Positions 1 to 5,226 of a stretch of 5,662 bases of DNA are shown here, piece by piece (within the stretch, counting starts at the first letter, position 1; the number at the start of each line of letters is the position of its first letter). Source of the DNA: Actinomycetota bacterium. GTDB taxonomy: Bacteria; Actinomycetota; Thermoleophilia; RBG-16-64-13. The stretch covers positions 1-5,662 of the forward strand of contig PMIZ01000418.1 of the NCBI GenBank assembly GCA_003157225.1. The letters are read 5' to 3'. The position numbers and the translations under genes are program-made. Under the pieces are notes generated by a model that searched no databases, was not told where the DNA came from, and saw only the letters and a program-made list of their open reading frames with translations.

Positions 1-299
1 GCGGGCGGCTGATGTGTTGCCTGAAGTACGAGGTCGAGGCCTACGCGGAGTTCAACGATACCGCCCCGCCGTACGGGACGGAGGTCGAGCTCGAGGACGG
101 CGTCGGTCGCATCGTCGGATACCAGATCCCATGCAGGCGCGTGGTAGTCGAGATGGAGAACGGCGCGAAGGTGCCGGTCGCTCTCGACGACGTCCTGGAC
201 CGCCGGCAGTCGCGTGGCAGGAAAGGCCGCAAGAAAAAGAAGCCTTCCTCAGAACCTCGGGACGGGAAACCTGCGGGAGAAGAGCCGGAAAAGGCCTGA
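1..299 (+). CDS. ricT: RicT/PSP1-family protein, C-terminal part (5' end outside window)
   Basis: This is the C-terminal end of a PSP1-domain protein (RicT, called YaaT in Bacillus). The reading frame is open from base 3 and begins with GRLMCCLKYE, the conserved cysteine-containing signature of the family. The ATG at 12 is therefore an internal methionine and the true start lies upstream of the window. The next ~45 residues (EVEAYAEFNDTAPPYG, then a small beta-rich GRIVGYQI...VVVEMENG section) match the usual end of the PSP1 domain. A basic, low-complexity tail follows, with a GRKGRKKKK run and then an acidic, proline-containing end, probably disordered. In Bacillus, RicT acts with RicA and RicF in a cytoplasmic iron-sulfur complex that affects RNase Y-dependent mRNA processing. 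That role is known for the family and not shown here. The stop is TGA at 297-299. The gene is on the same strand as the oxidoreductase operon but separated by 106 bases, so they are probably separate units. Confidence 0.85.
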   Translation, partial: GRLMCCLKYEVEAYAEFNDTAPPYGTEVELEDGVGRIVGYQIPCRRVVVEMENGAKVPVALDDVLDRRQSRGRKGRKKKKPSSEPRDGKPAGEEPEKA

Positions 300-335
300 T
301 ACGTCTCATCGCGACCCGGTCGCCATTCGTGCTAC

Positions 336-341
336 TATTAT
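336..341 (+). promoter_or_regulatory. Candidate -10 element upstream of porG
   Basis: TATTAT matches five of six positions of the sigma-70 -10 consensus and sits in a small AT-rich island (about 331-344) in otherwise GC-rich sequence. No recognisable -35 hexamer lies 16-18 bases upstream. If used, transcription would start near 348, giving a 5' leader of about 58 bases before porG. The assignment is weak and rests on position and base composition. Confidence 0.25.
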
Positions 342-346
342 CATCC

Positions 347-376
347 GGCCGCCGTCGTGCATGCACGCGAGCGGCC
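347..376. promoter_or_regulatory. 30-bp interrupted palindrome in the porG leader, possible operator
   Basis: The dyad consists of outer arms GGCCGC (347-352) and GCGGCC (371-376) around a perfect 12-bp palindrome, CGTGCATGCACG (356-367). Both share the same centre between 361 and 362, and only the three base pairs 353-355/368-370 break the symmetry. It lies just downstream of the candidate -10 and 29 bases before the porG start. No T-run follows, so it is a poor intrinsic terminator for ricT. A two-fold symmetric protein-binding site is the preferred reading. A structured mRNA leader is the alternative. The regulator is unknown. Confidence 0.4.
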
Positions 377-405
377 AGTGGCGTCCACGAGGCGGAAGAG
401 GAAGC

Positions 406-981
406 ATGTACGAGATAAGGTTGCACGGGCTGGGCGGTCAAGGCGCGGTCACCCTCGTCAACTGGGTGGCTATGGTCGCCTACAATCAGGGTAAGCATGT
501 ACAGTCTTTTCCGTTCTTCGGCGCCGAGCGCAGGGGCGCCCCGGTAAAGGCCTTCATGCGCATGGACGATGAGCCGATCGACCTCCGAAGCCAGATATAC
601 AGGCCGGACCTGCTCGTCGTGCTGAGCCCGGACCTCCTCGGCGCCGCCGTGGCGGACGGCATCACCGACAAGGGGCAGATCCTTATCAACTGCGAGGAAT
701 TGCTCGCGGGCAAGCTCGCGGCCAGGTTCGGTCGCGACATGTATCACGTCGACGCGACGGGCATCGCGATCGAGCACGGGCTCGAGGTGGACGGGATGCC
801 CATGGTCAACATACCGCTCCTCGGCGCTATGGTGGCGAAGGCCGGAATAGCGCCCTTCGACGGGGTGATGAAGGTCATCGACCGCGCAGCGAGACGCGGA
901 GACTACGACGCCTACCACGACGCCGCTCTCGAGGGATTCGAGGGCCTGGCTCTAGCAGGCGCCCGGGAGACCGTAGCCTGA
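406..981 (+). CDS. porG: Pyruvate/2-oxoacid:ferredoxin oxidoreductase, gamma subunit
   Basis: This 191-residue protein is the gamma subunit of a cytoplasmic four-subunit 2-oxoacid:ferredoxin oxidoreductase, which oxidatively decarboxylates a 2-oxoacid to acyl-CoA and CO2 while reducing ferredoxin. The gamma subunit forms the domain associated with CoA binding. The N-terminus carries the glycine-rich GLGGQGAVT motif (residues 8-16). The family signature FPFFGAERRGAPV (35-47) and a NIPLLGA segment that closes the Rossmann-like domain are also present. The length is normal for the family. The frame is open far upstream, but the ATG at 406 places HGLGGQG near the N-terminus as in homologues and has a purine-rich GGAAGAGGA (394-402) in front of it. 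It is the first gene of the gamma-delta-alpha-beta order known from pyruvate oxidoreductase operons such as that of Thermotoga. Sixty-seven bases separate it from porD. The 2-oxoacid specificity cannot be fixed from this subunit. Confidence 0.92.
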   Translation: MYEIRLHGLGGQGAVTLVNWVAMVAYNQGKHVQSFPFFGAERRGAPVKAFMRMDDEPIDLRSQIYRPDLLVVLSPDLLGAAVADGITDKGQILINCEELLAGKLAARFGRDMYHVDATGIAIEHGLEVDGMPMVNIPLLGAMVAKAGIAPFDGVMKVIDRAARRGDYDAYHDAALEGFEGLALAGARETVA

Positions 982-1032
982 AGGTGCGGTAGTCCGGGCC
1001 GAAGGCGCCCGTCGATCCAACCAGCAGGAACC

Positions 1033-1041
1033 GGGAAGTGA
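1033..1041 (+). promoter_or_regulatory. Ribosome binding site supporting the TTG start of porD
   Basis: GGGAAGTGA is the only purine-rich stretch at a usable distance from the TTG at 1049 (about seven to ten bases, depending on which bases pair). It also lies close to an ATG at 1044, which would encode only Met-Ser before a TGA at 1050-1052. The next in-frame ATG (1076) has no ribosome binding site before it, which supports TTG as the porD start. Confidence 0.45.
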
Positions 1042-1048
1042 AAATGTC

Positions 1049-1372
1049 TTGAGTGACAACAACAAACTGGACTACATGACATCGATGTCGAAGCCGGGCA
1101 AGGGCTGCGCTGGCGACACCGGTGAGTGGCGCGTGTTCCGCCCCGTCAAAGACGACGAGAAGTGCAACAACTGCCTGATCTGCTGGGTGTACTGCCCCGA
1201 GGCGTGCATCGAGAAAGAGGGCCAGGTTATCGACTACCAGTACTGCAAGGGCTGCGGCATCTGCGCCGAGGAGTGCCCGACCAAGGCCATCACTATGGTG
1301 GACGAGGCCGACCACCAGGCCGACGATGATCCACAGGCGTGCTCACCAGAGGGGCCGAGGCCATGCACATAA
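1049..1372 (+). CDS. porD: Pyruvate/2-oxoacid:ferredoxin oxidoreductase, delta subunit (2x[4Fe-4S] ferredoxin)
   Basis: This 107-residue protein is the ferredoxin-like delta subunit that passes electrons from the catalytic subunits to free ferredoxin. Two classical four-cysteine motifs are visible: CNNCLICWVYC (Cys39, 42, 45, 49, followed by Pro) and CKGCGICAEEC (Cys66, 69, 72, 76, followed by Pro). They should hold two [4Fe-4S] clusters. The preceding GEWRVFRPV segment (25-33) is typical of delta subunits of this complex. The start is probably the TTG at 1049. An in-frame ATG at 1076 would drop nine residues without losing the conserved part. After ITMVDEAD the chain continues for about 20 residues, rich in Asp and Pro and ending in PRPCT, longer than I would expect for the family. 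This tail runs 10 bases into porA, so the two genes are probably translationally coupled. Confidence 0.9.
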   Translation: MSDNNKLDYMTSMSKPGKGCAGDTGEWRVFRPVKDDEKCNNCLICWVYCPEACIEKEGQVIDYQYCKGCGICAEECPTKAITMVDEADHQADDDPQACSPEGPRPCT

Positions 1373-2562
1373 TCGAGAATGGCAACGTGGCGGCGGCCCT
1401 GGGGGTCAAACTGGCCGGCGCCCAGGTGATCGCCGCCTATCCCATCACGCCGCAGACCCCGCTCACGGAGAAGCTCTCTGAGTTCATCGAAGCCGGAGAG
1501 ATGAAGGCCCAGTATGTCCCGGTGGAGAGCGAGCACTCCGCGCTGGCCGCCTGCATCGCGGCCAGCTCGGCCGGCGCGAGGGCCTTCACCGCCACCAGCG
1601 CCAACGGCCTCCTCTACATGCATGAGCAGATCCACTGGGCTGCCGGCGCCCGGCTGCCTATCGTGATGTGCGTGGTAAACCGAGCGGTGGGCGCGCCCTG
1701 GTGCATCTGGAACGACCATCAGGATTCCATCTCGCAGCGCGACACCGGTTGGATCCAGATGTATGCCTGCGACCACCAACAGATCATCGACGGGGTGCTC
1801 AAAGCCTTCGCCATCGCCGAGGCTACCAGCATCCCGGTGATGCTCTGCTACGACGGCTACCTGCTCTCGCACACCTACATGCCCTTCGAGGTTCCGGAGG
1901 AGGAGAGTGTTGCTCGCTTCCTGATGCCATTCAAACCTTCCTATGCTCTAGACCCCGCCGATCCGGCCAACCTCAATACCGTCACCCTGCCCGACGTGCG
2001 GATGGACGTCACCGGCGAGATGGCCCACGGCTACATGGAGATCCGCTATCTGCTGCAGGAAGACCTGAGGGGCGCCCTCGCGTTCGCTCAGCAGACCGAA
2101 GACAGATTCAAGGAGGTCTTCGGGCGGGGAGGAGACGCCCTCCTCGAGCCCTACCGCTGCGACGACGCCGAGTACGTCGTGGTGGGTCTTGGTTCGCTCA
2201 CCTACCAGTTACGGGACGTGGTAGAAATCCTGCGAGGCGAAGGGATCAAGATCGGGGTGCTTGGTGTGAGGCTCTACCGGCCATTCCCCGACGAGGCCGT
2301 CACAGAGGCACTGAAGAATGCTCTCGGTGTGATCGTCATCGAGAAGGCCGTGTCCTATGGCTACGAAGGCGCGCTCGTTTCCGACCTCAAGTCGGCCCTC
2401 TATGAGCATCTCAAGGACAAGAGTCGCGCCCCCTACGTCAGAGGCATGATCGCCGGCATCGGCGGACGCGACATCAGGACCGCGGAGCTCGCAACCACCC
2501 TTCGCGCAGCTATCGCCGGCGCGCCTGTAGAACTCCCCAACTGGATCGGGATCAAGCTATAA
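1363..2562 (+). CDS. porA: Pyruvate/2-oxoacid:ferredoxin oxidoreductase, alpha subunit
   Basis: This 399-residue alpha subunit carries the pyrimidine-binding domain for thiamine diphosphate and the transketolase C-terminal-like domain. The N-terminal domain contains AAYPITPQTP (24-33), VESEHSA (54-60) with the glutamate expected to activate the cofactor, and FTATSANGL (75-83). It continues with NRAVGAPWCIWNDHQDS (106-122) and the RDTGW segment (126-130), all hallmarks of PorA. The second domain begins near residue 268 with YVVVGLGS (271-278) and holds VRLYRPFPDE (302-311). It ends with a GIGGRDI segment (365-371). Its length matches the family. The ATG at 1363 is preferred to an in-frame GTG at 1339 because it puts MHIIENGNVA at the N-terminus as in homologues. 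AGAGGGG (1348-1354) can serve as ribosome binding site. Overlap with porD is 10 bases and the gap to porB is 10 bases. Pyruvate is the most likely substrate, but 2-oxobutyrate or a branched-chain 2-oxoacid is not excluded. Confidence 0.93.
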   Translation: MHIIENGNVAAALGVKLAGAQVIAAYPITPQTPLTEKLSEFIEAGEMKAQYVPVESEHSALAACIAASSAGARAFTATSANGLLYMHEQIHWAAGARLPIVMCVVNRAVGAPWCIWNDHQDSISQRDTGWIQMYACDHQQIIDGVLKAFAIAEATSIPVMLCYDGYLLSHTYMPFEVPEEESVARFLMPFKPSYALDPADPANLNTVTLPDVRMDVTGEMAHGYMEIRYLLQEDLRGALAFAQQTEDRFKEVFGRGGDALLEPYRCDDAEYVVVGLGSLTYQLRDVVEILRGEGIKIGVLGVRLYRPFPDEAVTEALKNALGVIVIEKAVSYGYEGALVSDLKSALYEHLKDKSRAPYVRGMIAGIGGRDIRTAELATTLRAAIAGAPVELPNWIGIKL

Positions 2563-2572
2563 GAGGCCCAGA

Positions 2573-3472
2573 ATGACAAAAACCACGATCCTCACGCTTC
2601 CCAAAGAAGAATTCGTCTATCCGGGCAACCGCGCGTGCACGGGCTGCGGTCTCAGCATCGCCTACCGCATCGGCCTCAAGGCGCTGGGGCCGGACACCAT
2701 CCTCGTCGTGCCGCCTAGTTGCCTCACCGTGCTGCAAGGGCTCTTCCCGGTCTCCTCCACCAAGCTGCCCTGCTTGAACGTCACGTTCGCGTCCACCGCG
2801 GCGGCGGCCACCGGGGTGCTCGAGGCGCTCAAGGCGCAGGGTAGGGAGCACATCAAGGTGGTCGGCTGGGCCGGCGACGGTGGCACGGCCGACATCGGCC
2901 TCCAGGCCCTTTCCGGGGCGGCCGAGCGCGGCGACGACTTCCTCTTCCTCTGCTACGACAACGAGGGCTACATGAATACCGGCGTTCAGCGTTCGGGCAC
3001 CACGCCCCAGGGCGCCATCACGGCGAACACGCCTATCAAGGGCAAGCAACAGCAGAAGAAGGATGTCCCCGCAATCATGGCCGCCCATGGCATCGACTAC
3101 GTAGCCACGGCCTCGGCGGCCTACCCGCTGGACCTCTACGACAAGATCCAGAAGGCCCTCGGCATCCGGGGCACCAAGTACATCCACATCCACACGCCCT
3201 GTCCGCCGGGGTGGGGCTTCGACCCGCGCTACACCATCAAGGCGGGCAGGCTGGCTGTGGAGACCGGCTACTTCGACCTCTATGAGGTGGAGCACGGCGT
3301 GTTCCGGCTCACCGGCGCCTCAGAAAAGCTCCTGGAGAAGCGGCGGCTGGTCCCCGTGCGGGACTACCTCACGAGCCAGACGCGCTTCAAGGTGATGACC
3401 GAAGAACAGATCGCGGAGATCCAAGCCCAGGTCGACGCCAAGTGGAGCCGGTACTACCGGGCGAACGAGTAG
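2573..3472 (+). CDS. porB: Pyruvate/2-oxoacid:ferredoxin oxidoreductase, beta subunit (TPP-binding)
   Basis: This 299-residue beta subunit binds the thiamine diphosphate phosphates and one [4Fe-4S] cluster next to the active site. Four cysteines are in the expected places: Cys22 and Cys25 in RACTGCG, Cys50 in VPPSC, and Cys210 in HTPCPPGW. The cofactor motif runs from GDGGTADIG (101-109) to YDNEGYMNTG (128-137), with the metal- and diphosphate-binding Asp102 and Asn130. The SGTTPQGA segment (141-148), which usually follows, is present. The start is an ATG with AGAGG (2562-2566) six bases upstream, overlapping the porA stop codon, so it belongs to the same transcript. It is the last gene of the operon. 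The next gene is convergent, and the 60-base gap contains no clear hairpin with a T-run, so transcription may read into the antisense of the dehydratase gene. Confidence 0.94.
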   Translation: MTKTTILTLPKEEFVYPGNRACTGCGLSIAYRIGLKALGPDTILVVPPSCLTVLQGLFPVSSTKLPCLNVTFASTAAAATGVLEALKAQGREHIKVVGWAGDGGTADIGLQALSGAAERGDDFLFLCYDNEGYMNTGVQRSGTTPQGAITANTPIKGKQQQKKDVPAIMAAHGIDYVATASAAYPLDLYDKIQKALGIRGTKYIHIHTPCPPGWGFDPRYTIKAGRLAVETGYFDLYEVEHGVFRLTGASEKLLEKRRLVPVRDYLTSQTRFKVMTEEQIAEIQAQVDAKWSRYYRANE

Positions 3473-3532
3473 CGCCACTCGCACCGATACGCGATGCAAG
3501 CGCCTCCATCAGCGCAGCTCGTCCCCTCGCGA

Positions 3533-4513
3533 TCAGGCCAGCGCCTGCACCAGATGCTCGTGATCCAGGTTGCCCCCGGACATGATAAGCGCCACCTTCT
3601 TCCCGGCCAGCCGCTCTTTGATCTTGAGGGCGGCCGCGATACCTGCCGCCCCAGCGCCCTCGGCCAGGTTGTGCGTGGCCAGTAGAGCCAGCCGAATCCC
3701 CTCCAGGATCTCCTCTTCGCTCAGCAGGACCACGTCGGAGATACGGTCCTTCATAATCATGTACGGGAGCTGGAATACGCTCCGCGCGGCAAGACCGTCG
3801 GCCACCGTGTCGGCCACCTCGATGGTGACCCGCTCGCCCTTCTTCCACGACTCATAGAAGGCAGCAGCCCGCTCGGGTTGCACCCCGATGATCTCCACCT
3901 CGGGCTTCATGGCTTGGGCGACGTTCATGAGCGAGGCGCAGCCCGAACCGCCACCAATGGGACAGATGATGACGTCGACATCCGGAAGATCCTGGAAGAT
4001 CTCGAGGCCCATGGTGCCGAGACCGTTGAGAATCTCGGGCTCGTTGCCTTGCTCCACGTAGTAGTACCCGGCGCTGTCGACCAGCTCGTCGCAATACGAC
4101 TGAGCATCGTAAAAGTCCTGTCCGTGCACGATGAGGTCGGCGCCCAGGCTCTCGACGATGCGGTTGATCTCCGGGTTGTTGTGCTCGGGCACCACCACGG
4201 TGCAGGGCACATGGAACCACTGAGCCGCCCAAGCCATGGCGAGACCGTGGTTGCCGCGCGTGGCGACGAGCACCCCATTTTCCAACTCCTCCTCGGACAT
4301 GTGGTGGAAGAAGTTGAGCGCGCCGCGGATCTTGAACGAACCGGTGGGGTTGTGGTTCTCGTGCTTGACGAACACCTCGCCGCCGACCAGGCGGGAGAGC
4401 TCTGAATACGAGATCAGGTTCGTCCGGTTCAGGTAGCGGCTGATGACCCCGCCGGCCTTGATGACACCGAGCAGGTTGACCTCACCGCTCAGCGCCTCAT
4501 AGTTTCTCAACAT
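3533..4513 (-). CDS. Threonine/serine dehydratase-like PLP enzyme (fold type II)
   Basis: This 326-residue enzyme belongs to the beta family of PLP enzymes and most resembles threonine/serine ammonia-lyases, which convert L-threonine to 2-oxobutyrate and ammonia, or serine to pyruvate. HNPTGSFKIRGA (54-65) supplies the Schiff-base Lys61. TRGNHG (85-90) is the substrate loop. GGGSG (187-191) is the PLP-phosphate loop, EGAGAAG (285-291) is typical of this group, and SGGN (312-315) is the C-terminal ring-nitrogen motif. There is no C-terminal ACT domain, so it is more like catabolic or serine-racemase-type proteins than the feedback-regulated biosynthetic IlvA. The TRGNHG loop and the PEHNNPEIN segment point to a side branch of the family that also includes proteins near hydroxyectoine-use EutB, so the substrate is open. 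The start is firm: GGAGGG (reverse strand, 4517-4522) lies three bases before the ATG. It converges on porB. An upstream 109-base gap with a dyad separates it from the DUF35 gene. Confidence 0.87.
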   Translation of the reverse strand: MLRNYEALSGEVNLLGVIKAGGVISRYLNRTNLISYSELSRLVGGEVFVKHENHNPTGSFKIRGALNFFHHMSEEELENGVLVATRGNHGLAMAWAAQWFHVPCTVVVPEHNNPEINRIVESLGADLIVHGQDFYDAQSYCDELVDSAGYYYVEQGNEPEILNGLGTMGLEIFQDLPDVDVIICPIGGGSGCASLMNVAQAMKPEVEIIGVQPERAAAFYESWKKGERVTIEVADTVADGLAARSVFQLPYMIMKDRISDVVLLSEEEILEGIRLALLATHNLAEGAGAAGIAAALKIKERLAGKKVALIMSGGNLDHEHLVQALA

Positions 4514-4545
4514 CGACCCTCCAACTTGGAGCTCGTTTCAACATG

Positions 4546-4580
4546 GCGGGCAGTCCATCACAATATGGTGGACCGCCCGC
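4546..4580 (-). promoter_or_regulatory. 12-bp-arm inverted repeat between DUF35 and dehydratase genes
   Basis: The arms at 4546-4557 and 4569-4580 are complementary over 12 positions, with an 11-base AT-rich centre. On the plus strand one pair is a C/A mismatch. In the minus-strand RNA the same pair is G-U, so the transcript of this operon can form an uninterrupted, GC-rich 12-bp stem. It lies 43 bases after the DUF35 stop and 33 bases before the dehydratase start. No T-run follows in the minus direction, so it is not a classical intrinsic terminator. It could be an mRNA-stabilising or processing hairpin, an attenuator, or an operator, since it overlaps a weak promoter-like sequence. Confidence 0.5.
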
Positions 4581-4586
4581 TGCCAA
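4560..4586 (-). promoter_or_regulatory. Weak candidate promoter for the dehydratase gene
   Basis: On the minus strand TTGGCA (4581-4586; five of six to the -35 consensus) is followed after 15 bases by TATTGT (4560-4565; four of six to -10). The spacer is shorter than the usual 16-18 bases and consists largely of the right arm of the dyad, which would then sit as an operator over the promoter. This is weak evidence. The gene may simply be read from the promoter of the thiolase-DUF35 unit. Confidence 0.2.
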
Positions 4587-4622
4587 ACCGCAAGGGTGGA
4601 GCGCCCCAAGGGCACCGGGCCT

Positions 4623-5213
4623 CTAGAAGTAGAAACCCTCCGGGAGTGATTCGGCTGCCGTGCCCGCCGGCACCCAGGACAGATCCAGGATCGTGTAGGT
4701 GGGATTCGCCCGCTTGAACACAGGCAGCACCCGCATCCCGATCTGGGGCTCACCCAGCAGGAGATAGCTGAACAGGATAGTGGAGACGCCTTCAAACTCG
4801 ATGTTGATGAAACGGATCGGCTTGTCGAGCATGTTGAACGCGCCCGACCTTGCGCAGACCATGAACGTGTGAACCTTCGCCTTCTTCTTCGCCAGATCGG
4901 TCATGTCGATGACCGTGTTCTTGGAGAGGCAGTCGGGACAGTAGATCCTGAACGGCTGGAACACCGAACCGTTTGCTTCACAGGCCGGGTTCTCGCACTT
5001 GGTAGCCAGTAGCTTGCCCTGCGACAGCGATTCGAAGAAGATGGCCTCGCCGCCGTAGGTGTGGACGTAGGTCATATCCCTCGGCTTGGTGACGCCGACC
5101 AGTTTCCAGTCGTGATCCGCGTCCCTGATGGGCATGTGCTGCTCGAGGCGATGGAAGTCACCTCTGAACTTGTACCGGTTGTCCTTTACCTGGACCTGTC
5201 CGTATGAACTCAT
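4623..5213 (-). CDS. DUF35 zinc-ribbon / OB-fold protein, thiolase partner
   Basis: This 196-residue protein has the two-part DUF35 architecture. A helical N-terminal region includes EAIFFESLSQGKLLATKC (56-73). A rubredoxin-like zinc ribbon follows with Cys73, Cys78, Cys92 and Cys95, and then an OB fold covers roughly residues 110-168 (AKVHTFMVC through GMRVLPVFK). The first knuckle is C-x4-C instead of the commoner C-x2-C. DUF35 proteins are usually encoded next to SCP-x-type thiolases. In the archaeal thiolase/HMG-CoA synthase complex the DUF35 subunit shuttles the acyl-CoA intermediate between active sites. Other members act in steroid side-chain or fatty acyl-CoA breakdown. Here the gene follows the thiolase by 13 bases, and its ribosome binding site GAGAGAGG (reverse strand, 5221-5228) overlaps the thiolase stop codon, indicating translational coupling. 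The stop is TAG at 4623-4625. The family assignment is sure, but the pathway is inferred. Confidence 0.86.
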   Translation of the reverse strand: MSSYGQVQVKDNRYKFRGDFHRLEQHMPIRDADHDWKLVGVTKPRDMTYVHTYGGEAIFFESLSQGKLLATKCENPACEANGSVFQPFRIYCPDCLSKNTVIDMTDLAKKKAKVHTFMVCARSGAFNMLDKPIRFINIEFEGVSTILFSYLLLGEPQIGMRVLPVFKRANPTYTILDLSWVPAGTAAESLPEGFYF

Positions 5214-5226
5214 CGTTCGGCCTCTC

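Noticed and set aside
214..405. Upstream extension of the porG frame
   Set aside because: It would add 64 non-conserved residues overlapping the ricT end and covering the intergenic dyad. The ATG at 406 gives the family's normal N-terminus.
52..918. Long minus-strand open frame (288 codons) opposite the ricT end and porG
   Set aside because: It is antisense to a well-supported porG, its translation is rich in Arg, Val and His with no recognisable domain, and such shadows are expected in GC-rich DNA.
995..1011. Small hairpin between porG and porD
   Set aside because: Only 5 bp with a 7-base loop and no T-run; expected by chance at this GC content.
1339..1362. GTG at 1339 as an alternative porA start
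   Set aside because: It adds eight residues not expected in homologues. ATG 1363 has a usable ribosome binding site and fits the family N-terminus.
1234..1872. Minus-strand open frame across the porD-porA junction
   Set aside because: It spans two confirmed genes on the other strand and shows no domain or ribosome binding site of note.
2552..3295. Minus-strand open frame (247 codons) opposite porB
   Set aside because: Low-complexity Val/Gly/Arg translation, no family match by eye, and complete overlap with the conserved porB frame.
3473..3532. Search for a bidirectional terminator between porB and the dehydratase gene
   Set aside because: Only 4-bp complementary patches and no T- or A-runs at their edges, so no terminator can be supported.
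3878..4405. Plus-strand open frame (175 codons) inside the dehydratase gene
   Set aside because: Antisense shadow: the minus strand carries an intact PLP enzyme with all its motifs.
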